NCBI RefSeq assembly: GCF_005893125.1
Contig: NZ_VCJS01000023.1
Coordinates: 1 to 64,000, forward strand
Source of the DNA: Nonomuraea basaltis
Lineage (GTDB): Bacteria > Actinomycetota > Actinomycetes > Streptosporangiales > Streptosporangiaceae
Direction: 5' to 3'
DNA: 64,000 bases
The position numbers and the translations under genes are program-made. The notes below the pieces were generated by a model. It made no database searches. It was not told the origin of the DNA and saw only the letters and a program-made list of their open reading frames with translations. Shown one piece after another: positions 56,441 to 64,000 of this stretch (position 1 is the stretch's first letter; each line of letters starts with the position of its first letter).

Positions 56441-57475
56441 ATGACCACGAAGATGCGCAGCGAGATCGCCGAGCAGCCGGCCGCGCTGCGGGCCACATTG
56501 GACTCCCTGCTCCCTAGGATCGGCGAGGTGAGGGCGGTGGGCGAGCGGGCTCGCCAACTGCTGTTCATCGCGCGTGGCACCTCCGACAACGCAGCAGTGT
56601 ACGGCCGTTACCTGGTCGAATCGCACGCGGGACGGCTGTCCGCGCTGGCCGCACCGTCGATCGCGACCACGTACAAGCGCAAACTGGACCTGGACGGCGT
56701 CCTGGCCGTCGCGATCTCGCAGTCGGGGCGGACGGAAGAGATCGTCGAGACGCTGAGCTGGGCGAAGGACTGCGGGGCCAGCACCGTCGGCATCACCAAC
56801 GGAGGCCTCGGCAGCCCGCTCGCCCAGGTCGCCGACGTGGCGCTGTGCACGGTCGCGGGGGAGGAGAAAGCCGTCCCGGCGACCAAGACGTACACGACGC
56901 AGCTCGCCGCGCTGGCGGTGCTCGCGCTGGGGCTGGGCGCCGACGTGGACGTGGCCGAGCTGCGGCGGGTGCCCGAGGCGGTGGAGAAGCTGATCGCCGA
57001 GCCCGGGGACGTGGAGGCCGTGGTCGAGGGGCTGCTCGACAAGCCGGGCGTGGTCGTGTCGGGGCGCGGGCTGGCGTTCTCGACGGCCCTGGAGACCGCG
57101 CTCAAGCTCAAGGAGGCCTGCTACCTGCACGCCATGGGCCTGTCGTACGCAGACCTGCTGCACGGCCCCATCGCGGTGGTCGACGCCGACACCCCGGCGC
57201 TGCTGGTCGCCGCCGAGAACAGCCCGACGCTGTCCGGTACGGTCGCGCTGGCCGAGCGGGTGGTTGCAGCGGGAGCGGCGGCGTACACGATCGGGGGCGG
57301 GGACGCGCTCGCGCGGGCGGGCACGGCCGCGCTCAACGGCCCCGACCTGCCCGAATGGGTGGCGCCCATGGGGCTGATCGTGCCGGGGCAGCTGCTGACC
57401 GAGGCGCTGGCCCGCCGGCTCGGCATCGACCCCGACGCGCCGCGCGGGTTGAACAAGGTCACCCAGACCGACTGA
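56441..57475 (+). CDS. SIS-domain sugar-phosphate enzyme of amino-sugar metabolism
   Basis: A 344-residue protein with two SIS domains like the isomerase half of GlmS: FIARGTSDNAAVYGRYLVE near 43, AVAISQSGRTEEIVETLSWA near 88, and the C-terminal GLSYADLLHGPIAVVD. No glutaminase domain is present. Candidates are a glucosamine-6-phosphate deaminase/isomerase or a NagS-like GlcNAc-6-phosphate dehydratase. ATG 56441 is chosen; a TTG at 56423 is in frame. It is first in the rightward PTS operon and directly behind the dre site. Confidence 0.85.
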   Translation: MTTKMRSEIAEQPAALRATLDSLLPRIGEVRAVGERARQLLFIARGTSDNAAVYGRYLVESHAGRLSALAAPSIATTYKRKLDLDGVLAVAISQSGRTEEIVETLSWAKDCGASTVGITNGGLGSPLAQVADVALCTVAGEEKAVPATKTYTTQLAALAVLALGLGADVDVAELRRVPEAVEKLIAEPGDVEAVVEGLLDKPGVVVSGRGLAFSTALETALKLKEACYLHAMGLSYADLLHGPIAVVDADTPALLVAAENSPTLSGTVALAERVVAAGAAAYTIGGGDALARAGTAALNGPDLPEWVAPMGLIVPGQLLTEALARRLGIDPDAPRGLNKVTQTD

Positions 57476-57507
57476 ATTAGCCTGGGCACGAGAGCTAGGG
57501 AGGCCGG

Positions 57508-57744
57508 ATGGCGGCGGATGTGAACGCGATCATCGCCGGGCTCGGCGGCGCGGACAACATCATCGATATCGAGCCCTGCATCACCCGGTTGCGTACGGAG
57601 GTGCACGACGCGTCCAAGGTCGACCAGGCCGCGCTCAAGGCGGCGGGTGCGCATGGCGTGATGGCCGCGGGGAACGTGGTCCAGGTCGTCGTCGGGCCGG
57701 AGGCGGACACGATCGCCAGCGACATCGAGGACATCATCGGCTAA
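57508..57744 (+). CDS. PTS EIIB protein (NagF type)
   Basis: A 78-residue stand-alone EIIB. The phosphorylated Cys24 is in DIEPCITRLR, followed by AAGAHGVMAAGNVVQVVVGPEAD. It takes phosphate from EIIA and passes it to the sugar at EIIC. It lies between the SIS gene and EIIA in the rightward operon. Confidence 0.93.
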   Translation: MAADVNAIIAGLGGADNIIDIEPCITRLRTEVHDASKVDQAALKAAGAHGVMAAGNVVQVVVGPEADTIASDIEDIIG

Positions 57745-57754
57745 GGGCGAGACC

Positions 57755-58201
57755 ATGACGACTGTTCTCGCCCCGGTTGAGGGGGTGGCAGTGGGGTTGG
57801 CCGCCGTGCCCGATCCGGTGTTCTCCGCGGGCATGGTGGGGCCGGGAACGGCGATCGACCCGCTGCGAGGGCCGGGGAAGGCCGTGGCCCCCATCGCGGG
57901 AAAAATCATGAAACTGCATCCGCATGCGTACGTCATCGTGGGGGACGACGGCAAGGGCGTGCTGGTGCACCTGGGGATCGACACGATCCAGCTCAAGGGG
58001 AAGGGGTTCCAGCTGCTGGCGGCGGAGGGTGACCGGGTGAGCGCCGGCCAGCCGGTCGTGGCGTGGGACCCGGCGGCGATCGAGGCGGGCGGCCGCTCGC
58101 CGGTCTGCCCGGTGGTCGCGCTCGACGCCCTCTCGGCGGCGGTGACCCGGGTCGCCGAGGGGACGGTGCACGTGGGGGACGAGCTCTTCCGATGGGAGTA
58201 G
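57755..58201 (+). CDS. crr: PTS EIIA, glucose type (Crr)
   Basis: A 148-residue EIIA-Glc domain. His57 and the phosphorylated His72 (LVHLGIDT) have the 15-residue spacing of the Escherichia coli pair (75/90). It starts MTTVLAPVEGVAV and includes GKIMKLHPHAYVIV. It receives phosphate from HPr and serves the EIIB next door; it can also be a regulatory hub. It begins 10 bases after the EIIB stop. Confidence 0.94.
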   Translation: MTTVLAPVEGVAVGLAAVPDPVFSAGMVGPGTAIDPLRGPGKAVAPIAGKIMKLHPHAYVIVGDDGKGVLVHLGIDTIQLKGKGFQLLAAEGDRVSAGQPVVAWDPAAIEAGGRSPVCPVVALDALSAAVTRVAEGTVHVGDELFRWE

Positions 58202-58318
58202 GGGCCGCCGCTTCGGCTGGGACGGGCGGAAGGCGACACAATAGGCACGGCCCGCCGATCCGGCAGGCGTCGGACACGCGCGTCCAGGTGGTCTGGACCG
58301 GCACAGAAGGAGGACTCG

Positions 58319-58582
58319 ATGGGTGAGCGCAAGGTCACCGTGGCGGCGGAGGTGGGGCTGCACGCCCGGCCTGCGGCGACGTTCGTGCAACGGGCGATGA
58401 AGGCCCCGATTGACATCACCGTGGCGAAGATGTCCGGCGGAAAGCCCCCGGTCAACGCCAAGAGCATTCTGGGGATCCTGGCGCTGGACGTCAGGCAGGG
58501 CGAGACCGTGGTGATCAGGGCGGAGGGCGAGGGCGCCGAGGAGGTCCTCGACGAGCTGGCCGAGATCGCCGGTACGCCGTGA
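58319..58582 (+). CDS. ptsH: Phosphocarrier protein HPr
   Basis: An 87-residue HPr: His15 in EVGLHARPAA is the phospho-site for EI, and Ser49 in NAKSILGIL matches the regulatory serine position. AAGGAGG lies before ATG 58319. The stop overlaps the ptsI start as GTGA. Confidence 0.96.
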   Translation: MGERKVTVAAEVGLHARPAATFVQRAMKAPIDITVAKMSGGKPPVNAKSILGILALDVRQGETVVIRAEGEGAEEVLDELAEIAGTP

Positions 58583-60246
58583 ATCTGCGGGGGGTGGGGG
58601 TCAGCCCGGGCATCGGGCACGGCCCCGCGTACGTGCTGACCGTCTCCGTGCCCGAACCCCCCGAGGGCGCAACGTACACAGGTGAGGCGGACGAGGAGAA
58701 GGAGCGCGCGATGGCCGCGCTCACCCGGGTCGCGGGCGAGCTGGAGGCTCGCGGCAACCAGGCGGGCGGCGAGGCCGAGGAGATACTCAAGGCCCAGGCG
58801 CTGATGGCCGAGGACCCCGGTCTGGTCGTGAAGGTGCGGACCCTGATCGATCGGGGCCTGGCCGCCCCGAGGGCGGTCTTTGAGGCTTTCATAAAATATC
58901 GGGACGTGCTGGCCGGGTCCGGGGGCTACCTGGGCGAGCGGGCCGCCGATCTGGACGACATCAGGAACCGCGTGATCGCGCTGCTCTACGGGGTGGCCAT
59001 GCCAGGGCTACCGGCCGCGGCGGCGGAGCCGTACGTGCTGGTCGCCAGGGATCTCGCGCCCGCCGACACGGCGCTGCTGTCCCGGGCGCAGGTGGCCGCG
59101 TTCGTCACCGAGGAGGGCGGGCCGACCAGCCACACCGCGATCGTGGCCAGGGCGATGGGCGTGCCCGCCGTCGTGGCCTGTCCGGGCGCGACCGGCATCC
59201 CGCCCGGCGTCCGGGTGATGGCCGACGGCACCTCCGGCGACGTACGCGTGGAGCCGGCCGAGTCCGACGTCGCCGAAGCGGTCGGCGCGGACACGGCCAG
59301 GCAGGCCGCGATCGCCTCTGCGCGGGGCCCGGGCCGGACCGCCGACGGGCACCCTGTTCCGCTGCTCGCGAACGTCGGCGGGCCTTCAGAGCTGGACGCG
59401 GCCGTGGCCGCGGAGGCCGAGGGGATCGGGCTCTACCGGACCGAGTTCCTCTTCCTCGACCGGGCCGAGCCGCCGTCTGTGGAGGATCAGGCGCGGGCCT
59501 ACCGGGCGGCGGTGGCGGCGTTCCCTGGCGGCAAGGTGGTCGTGCGGACGCTGGACGGGGGCGCGGACAAGCCGCTGGCGTTCCTGCCCACCCCCGCCGA
59601 GCCGAACCCGGCGCTGGGGGAGCGTGGTCTGCGCAGGTTCAGGCGGTTCCCCGCGGTGATGGAGGAGCAGCTCAGCGCGCTCGCGGCGGTCGGCTCCGAG
59701 GATCTCCAGGTGATGGCGCCGATGGTGGCCACGGCCGAGGAGGCGGGCTGGTTCGCGAGGGAGTGCCGGGCCAGGGGCCTGCCGAGCGTCGGCGTGATGA
59801 TCGAGATCCCGTCGGCCGCGCTGCGTGCCCGGGACCTGCTGGTGCCGGTGGACTTCGTCTCGATCGGGACCAACGACCTCGCCCAATACGCCTTCGCCGC
59901 CGACCGCCAGCTCGGCGTCGTCAGCGCGCTGCAGGATCCGTGGCAGCCCGCGCTGCTCGACCTGGTCGCCATGGCCGCGAGCGCCGCGTCGGAGGCCGGC
60001 AAGCCGTGCGGGATCTGCGGCGAGTCGGCCGCCGACCCGGCCCTGGCCTGCGTGCTGGTGGGGCTCGGGGCCTCGACGCTGTCGATGGGGGCGGGCGCGC
60101 TGCCCGCCGTACGCGCCGGGCTGGCCGCGCACACGCTGGCGCAGTGCCGGATGGCGGCCGACGCGGCGCGGGCACGGACCACGGCGGCCGAGGCCCGCGC
60201 GGCGGCCCGCGTGCACCTGCCCGGACTCGGGAGGCTGGGGCTGTAA
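58579..60246 (+). CDS. ptsI: PTS enzyme I
   Basis: A 555-residue phosphoenolpyruvate-protein phosphotransferase. The active His185 is in EEGGPTSHTAIVARAMG; the PEP-binding half has GIGLYRTEFLFLDR, RTLDGGADKPLAF, SIGTNDLAQYAFA and CGICGESAADP. It uses PEP to phosphorylate HPr. It closes the EIIB-EIIA-HPr-EI series, which therefore is a self-sufficient soluble phosphorelay. Confidence 0.96.
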   Translation: MNLRGVGVSPGIGHGPAYVLTVSVPEPPEGATYTGEADEEKERAMAALTRVAGELEARGNQAGGEAEEILKAQALMAEDPGLVVKVRTLIDRGLAAPRAVFEAFIKYRDVLAGSGGYLGERAADLDDIRNRVIALLYGVAMPGLPAAAAEPYVLVARDLAPADTALLSRAQVAAFVTEEGGPTSHTAIVARAMGVPAVVACPGATGIPPGVRVMADGTSGDVRVEPAESDVAEAVGADTARQAAIASARGPGRTADGHPVPLLANVGGPSELDAAVAAEAEGIGLYRTEFLFLDRAEPPSVEDQARAYRAAVAAFPGGKVVVRTLDGGADKPLAFLPTPAEPNPALGERGLRRFRRFPAVMEEQLSALAAVGSEDLQVMAPMVATAEEAGWFARECRARGLPSVGVMIEIPSAALRARDLLVPVDFVSIGTNDLAQYAFAADRQLGVVSALQDPWQPALLDLVAMAASAASEAGKPCGICGESAADPALACVLVGLGASTLSMGAGALPAVRAGLAAHTLAQCRMAADAARARTTAAEARAAARVHLPGLGRLGL

Positions 60247-60284
60247 GGGTGGTTTCGAGTCGTCGCATGGATACCTTTGGATGC

Positions 60285-61580
60285 ATGCTTCGACGGATCG
60301 GCACGGCAACTCTCCTCGTCATCGCTCTGGCCGCGTGCGGCGGTGGCGGCGGCCCGGCGGGCGCGACCCCGACCGGGGGCAAGGCCGCGCCGCCCGCGCA
60401 GACCACGGCGCCCCCGCAGAGTCCGCCCCAGGCGCAGCCGCAGCCGGGGCCGGTCGAGCGCGTGCTGTCGAAGATGAGCGTCGAGGAGAAGGTCGGCCAG
60501 CTGTTCATGCCCGTCCTCTACGGCACCTCGGCCGGCACGGTCTCTGGCGAGAACCAGGCGAGATACTCCGCCCAGACCCCGGCCAAGGTGATCGCCAAAT
60601 ACCACCTGGGCGGCGTGATCCTCTTCCCGCAGAACGTCAAGAGCGTCGGCCAGGTCGTCGGCCTGACCAACGGCCTGCAGCGGGCGTCGAAAGAGGTCCC
60701 GCTGCTGATCGGCACCGACCAGGAGAACGGCCTGGTGGCGCGGATGTCCGCGCTCATGACGGACTTCCCCGGCGCCTCCCGGATCGGTGCCACCAAGGAC
60801 CCGGACCTGTCGCGCGCCGTGGCCAAGGCGACCGGCGAGGAGCTGCGCGCGCTGGGCGTGAACCTGGACTTCGCCCCGGTCGCCGACGTGAACGTGAACC
60901 CGCGTAATCCGATCATCGGCACGCGGGCGTTCGGCAAGGACCCGCAGCGGGTGGCCACGATGGTCGCGGCGGCGGTGAAGGGCTTCGCCGACGCCGAGGT
61001 GGCCGCCACCGCCAAGCACTTCCCCGGGCACGGTGACACCACCGTCGACAGCCACACCGGTCTGCCCGTGATCAAGCATACGAAGGCCCAGTGGGAGAAG
61101 ATCGACGCGCCGCCGTTCAAGGCCGCGATCGACGCCGGGGTGGACGCCGTCATGAGCGCCCATATCGTCTTCCCCAAGCTCGACCCGTCGGGTGACCCGG
61201 CGACGCTGTCCAAGCCCATCCTGACCGGCCTGCTCCGGGGAAAGCTCGGCTTCAAAGGCGTGATCTCCACCGACGCGCTCAACATGGCCGGCGTGCGCCA
61301 GAAGTACAACGACGGCGAGATCGCCGTACGCGCCGTGCTGGCCGGGGCCGACCTGCTGCTCATGCCGAACGACCTGCCCAGGGCCTACCAGGCGGTGCTG
61401 GCGGCGGTGAAGTCGGGCCGGATCAGCAAGGAGCGCCTCGACCAGTCGGTCACCCGGCTGCTCACGCTCAAGCAGGCCAGGGGGCTGCTGACCAAGGCGC
61501 CCGTCGCGTCGGCGGAGGAGGCGGCCGGCGTGCTGCGCTCGGCCGAGCACCGCAAGCTGGCGGCCCGGGTGGCCCGCTAG
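60285..61580 (+). CDS. GH3 beta-N-acetylhexosaminidase-like lipoprotein (NagZ type)
   Basis: A 431-residue lipoprotein with a signal peptide and lipobox ending at Cys18 (IALAAC), a Gly/Pro/Thr-rich linker, then a GH3 domain with PVLYGTSAG, GTDQENGLVARM, KHFPGHGDTTVDSHTGLP (the NagZ His-Asp general acid loop) and ISTDALNMAGV with the catalytic aspartate. It would release GlcNAc from chito-oligosaccharides or muropeptides at the cell surface, feeding the PTS. ATG 60285 is chosen; ATG 60267 is in frame. It overlaps the convergent atpB by four bases. Confidence 0.9.
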   Translation: MLRRIGTATLLVIALAACGGGGGPAGATPTGGKAAPPAQTTAPPQSPPQAQPQPGPVERVLSKMSVEEKVGQLFMPVLYGTSAGTVSGENQARYSAQTPAKVIAKYHLGGVILFPQNVKSVGQVVGLTNGLQRASKEVPLLIGTDQENGLVARMSALMTDFPGASRIGATKDPDLSRAVAKATGEELRALGVNLDFAPVADVNVNPRNPIIGTRAFGKDPQRVATMVAAAVKGFADAEVAATAKHFPGHGDTTVDSHTGLPVIKHTKAQWEKIDAPPFKAAIDAGVDAVMSAHIVFPKLDPSGDPATLSKPILTGLLRGKLGFKGVISTDALNMAGVRQKYNDGEIAVRAVLAGADLLLMPNDLPRAYQAVLAAVKSGRISKERLDQSVTRLLTLKQARGLLTKAPVASAEEAAGVLRSAEHRKLAARVAR

Positions 61581-62407
61581 TGCTCGCCGTGCAGGCCGCT
61601 GGCGATGAACATCGAGGCCAGCATGGCGAACAGGAACGCCTGCAGGAACTGGATGAGCATCTCCAGTGCCGTCATCACGATCGTCATCAGCACGCCGATC
61701 ACGCCCAGGCCCACGCCGAGCGGGGTGAGCCGCTCGAACAGGAACCAGAAGCCCACCGAGCTGAAGAACGCCACGATGATGTGGCCGGCGAACATGTTCG
61801 CGAACAGCCGGAGGAAGTGGGTGAACAGCGAGTTGATGAACACCTCGGCCAGGATCATCGGGGCGTAGAGCCCGTAGGCCCAGCCGGGCAGGCCCGGCAG
61901 GTGCACGATGCCCCGCAGGTAGCCGCGTACGCCGTGGTGCCGGACGCCGAGGTAGACCTTGATGCCGTACACGGTGACCGCCAGCACCAAAGGGAAGGCG
62001 ATGTGCGCGGCGACGGGAAACTGGATGAGCGGGATGACGCCCATCAGGTTCCAGAGGAGGACGGTCAGGAAGATGGTGAGGAGCAGGCCCATCCATCGGT
62101 CGGCGTCCTTGCCGAGGCTGGGCCGGGCGATCTGGTCGCGTACGAAGTCGTAGGCGTACTCGCCGATGCTCTGCCAGCCCCGTGGCACGATCATCGGCTT
62201 GGCGAACGCGGCCCAGCACACGGCGATGATGACGGCCGAGCTGAGCAGGGCGATCAGCACCGGCTTGGTGAACCATTCAGGTCCGCCGGGGATGATCGGG
62301 GCGAACTGGAAGAGGTCGAGGCCCGGGGCTTGCCACTGGTCGGGGGAGGCGAACAGGCCGTTGGAGGTGTTCGGGCCGAGAGAGGTGATCAGGATCGTCG
62401 TCCGCAC
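61577..62407 (-). CDS. atpB: F0F1 ATP synthase subunit a, isolated gene
   Basis: A 276-residue membrane protein with NLMGVIPLIQFPVAAHIAFPL and LFTHFLRLFANMFAGHII, which contains the essential arginine of the proton channel, then LEMLIQFLQAFLFAMLASMFIASGLH. All landmark residues of a working subunit a are present. No atpI, atpE, atpF or other ATP synthase gene flanks it: on one side is the GH3 gene, on the other ABC permeases. It may be a relocated sole copy or an extra copy. Confidence 0.92.
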   Translation of the reverse strand: MRTTILITSLGPNTSNGLFASPDQWQAPGLDLFQFAPIIPGGPEWFTKPVLIALLSSAVIIAVCWAAFAKPMIVPRGWQSIGEYAYDFVRDQIARPSLGKDADRWMGLLLTIFLTVLLWNLMGVIPLIQFPVAAHIAFPLVLAVTVYGIKVYLGVRHHGVRGYLRGIVHLPGLPGWAYGLYAPMILAEVFINSLFTHFLRLFANMFAGHIIVAFFSSVGFWFLFERLTPLGVGLGVIGVLMTIVMTALEMLIQFLQAFLFAMLASMFIASGLHGEH

Positions 62408-62507
62408 GGCGGTCCCTTCTGGGTAGCGTCTAACGCTGGAGAATCACCCTAGCGACCGATTGGGTAGGTCTTAATTGGTGGTATCCGTATGGTCCGGATC
62501 TTCGGGG

Positions 62508-63317
62508 TCAGGCGTCGCGCCGCCGCAGCAGCAGCCCGCCCACCAGGAGCGCCGCGGCCGTCCACGCGGTGAGCACGCCGAGGCCCTCCCACGGGCTGAG
62601 AGGCAGGACGGCGGCGTCGGTGGTGGCCTGGACGGCCAGCCCGGCGTTCGCCGGGGAGATGGTCCAGAGGAAGCGCTGCGTGTCCTCGTCGGCGATCATC
62701 CGGATGGCGACCGGGAACAGGTAGAGCAGGCCGAGCACCACGCCGGTGGCCGCCGCGGAGTCACGTACGGCGATGGCGATCCCTACGCTGAGCAGCGCGA
62801 TCAGCGCTAGATAGAGGACGGAGCCGACGGCCGCACGCAGCGTCGGACCGTCGGCCAGGGACAGCGGCGGGTAGCCATGCTCCGGGGTGAAGCCGCTGCC
62901 GGGCAGGAGCAGCCGCCCGGCCAGCACGGACCCGAGCACGGCCACCGTCCCCGCGACCAGGGTCAGGCCGGTGAGCAGGCCTGCCTTGGCGGCCAGCATG
63001 GTGGTCCGGCGCGGCATCGCGGTGAGGCTGGTGCGGATCAGGCCGGTGCTGTACTCGCCGCAGACCGCCAGCACGGCCAGCAGGGCGACCATCGCCTGGC
63101 CCAGTTGCACGCCCATGAGGCCGAGCCGGGTGGCGTCGTGGCCGCAGCCCGCCGACGGGCAGCTCACGGCCGATGCCGCCACGGCGCTCAGTGCCACGGT
63201 CAGCACCACCGTCCCGGCCAGCAGCCAGCCTGGTCCCGCCACGGTACGCAGCTTCGTCCACTCGGCGTGCGTCTCGCGCCTCATCCGTGCTCCCGCGGCC
63301 GGCGATCCCGGTCTCAT
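62508..63317 (-). CDS. ABC-2 type transporter permease
   Basis: A 269-residue permease with about six membrane segments: ETHAEWTKLRTVAGPGWLLAG at the N-terminus is the typical motif of actinobacterial ABC-2 permeases, as is CGEYSTGLIRTSLTAMPRR. ATG 63317 overlaps the preceding permease stop as ATGA. No ATPase is in the window; it probably lies upstream beyond 64000. The substrate is unknown. The 100 bases to atpB hold no gene. Confidence 0.88.
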   Translation of the reverse strand: MRPGSPAAGARMRRETHAEWTKLRTVAGPGWLLAGTVVLTVALSAVAASAVSCPSAGCGHDATRLGLMGVQLGQAMVALLAVLAVCGEYSTGLIRTSLTAMPRRTTMLAAKAGLLTGLTLVAGTVAVLGSVLAGRLLLPGSGFTPEHGYPPLSLADGPTLRAAVGSVLYLALIALLSVGIAIAVRDSAAATGVVLGLLYLFPVAIRMIADEDTQRFLWTISPANAGLAVQATTDAAVLPLSPWEGLGVLTAWTAAALLVGGLLLRRRDA

Positions 63318-64000
63318 ACGTCGCTCCGGCGCAGTCGGTACGCGGCCAGGGCCAGGGTCAGCGCCGCGTACCCGCACAGGACGGCGAAGCCGGCCCACGG
63401 CGCGAGTGGGTAGTAGCCGGCCGCCGGCGCATAGTGGGCGGTCACCTGCGGATATTCGGGGATGCTCTGCTGGATCGCGAAGCCGGCGGCCGGCGTGACC
63501 CGCAGCAGCCAGTCCGACACCGCCTCGGGCAGGAGGGACGCGGTCGCGAGCACGTACGGGACGAGGATCGCCACGATCGCCGCGATGACCGCCATGGCGC
63601 TGCGCCGGAACAGCGCGCCGAGCGCGAGGGCGAACACGGCGGACACGGCGAGCACACCCGCGACCCCGGCGATCACCCGCAGCTCGGTGAGCAGGTCCAC
63701 CGGCATGACGTGGATGCCGTTGCCCTGGAAGAGCCGCCGGCCGACCGGCAGGGTGACGGCGGCGGCGATCAGCGCGGAGACGAAGGTGACCAGGCCGACC
63801 ACGACGGCCTTGGCCACCAGCACCCGGCCGCGCCGTGGGCTGGCGAGCAGCGTGGTGCGGATCAGTTGCCGCCGGAACTCGGCGGTGACGAACAGCACCG
63901 CCACGACGATCACCGCGATCAGCGCGAACATCGCGCCGCTCAGCGTGCGCTCGACGCGGGCCTCGGCCGTGAGCGGCGCGATGTCCCCCACCCCGGTGAT
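63314..64000 (-). CDS. ABC-2 type transporter permease, N-terminus cut by window edge
   Basis: At least 228 codons of a second ABC-2 permease are visible, open to the window edge. Segments such as LFVTAEFRRQLIRTTLLASPRRGRVLVAKA parallel the neighbouring permease (CGEYSTGLIRTSL), with about five membrane helices. GTG 63991 is an internal candidate start, but the frame continues and family members are longer, so the true start lies outside. Confidence 0.85.
   Translation of the reverse strand: MTGVGDIAPLTAEARVERTLSGAMFALIAVIVVAVLFVTAEFRRQLIRTTLLASPRRGRVLVAKAVVVGLVTFVSALIAAAVTLPVGRRLFQGNGIHVMPVDLLTELRVIAGVAGVLAVSAVFALALGALFRRSAMAVIAAIVAILVPYVLATASLLPEAVSDWLLRVTPAAGFAIQQSIPEYPQVTAHYAPAAGYYPLAPWAGFAVLCGYAALTLALAAYRLRRSDV

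Noticed and set aside
59499..62276. 925-codon minus-strand frame opposite ptsI and the GH3 gene
   Set aside because: Shadow frame with biased composition; overlaps three clearly coding genes.

Overview
The window is high-GC actinobacterial chromosome. The gene order fbiB-fbiA / whiB / DUF3499-manB-Trm112-SIS / ahcY / moxR operon / mtrA-mtrB-lpqB-comF-hpf / secA is the classic actinobacterial core arrangement. WhiB, DasR, a SpoIIM-like protein and the chitin/GlcNAc genes point to a sporulating filamentous actinomycete. A Streptosporangiaceae member such as Nonomuraea is my best guess, from gene content only.

Layout. 1-529: a truncated secreted AA10 lytic polysaccharide monooxygenase (chitin/cellulose oxidation). 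622-9825: F420 cofactor genes fbiB and fbiA, a membrane protein with a very long Q/P/Y-rich tail, whiB with a strong terminator, and a family 2 glycosyltransferase coupled to a DUF5719 protein. 9918-20387: an accessory block that reads as an aerobic nicotinate catabolism cluster: MarR regulator, 6-hydroxynicotinate monooxygenase (NicC type), MFS carrier, three-subunit molybdenum hydroxylase plus a CoxG-like protein, maleamate amidase (NicF type), N-formylmaleamate deformylase (NicD type) and, convergent, 2,5-dihydroxypyridine dioxygenase (NicX type). One operator-like motif occurs three times, once before nicC and twice before nicX. 20466-25426: return to core genes (zincin-like protein, DUF3499, manB, Trm112, SIS isomerase, CDF transporter, MerR).

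25531-28385: two adenosylhomocysteinases side by side, a long bacterial type and a short archaeal/Thermotoga type. 28466-32139: a DUF305 lipoprotein divergent from two tandem secreted LVIVD-repeat paralogues. 32161-39959: RDD, SpoIIM and a membrane-protein/DUF4129/DUF4350/MoxR/DUF58 operon; a small tandem duplication at the moxR-DUF58 junction creates a 15-codon coupling ORF. 40229-52668: mtrA-mtrB-lpqB, comF, hpf with a 628-base leader region, a LuxR-type response regulator, an AlkX/YcaQ-like protein, a small HGxxPAAD-type membrane protein, secA and an Rv3235-like protein.

52842-61580: a compact GlcNAc-type phosphotransferase locus. DasR and two EIIC permeases run left; a SIS sugar-phosphate enzyme, EIIB, EIIA, HPr and EI run right. 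A perfect 22-bp dre-like palindrome (56360-56381) lies between them. A GH3 NagZ-like lipoprotein follows. With the LPMO at the left end this suggests a chitin/GlcNAc lifestyle. 61577-64000: an isolated atpB and two ABC-2 type permeases, the last running off the window. No tRNA, rRNA, CRISPR array or insertion sequence was recognised.
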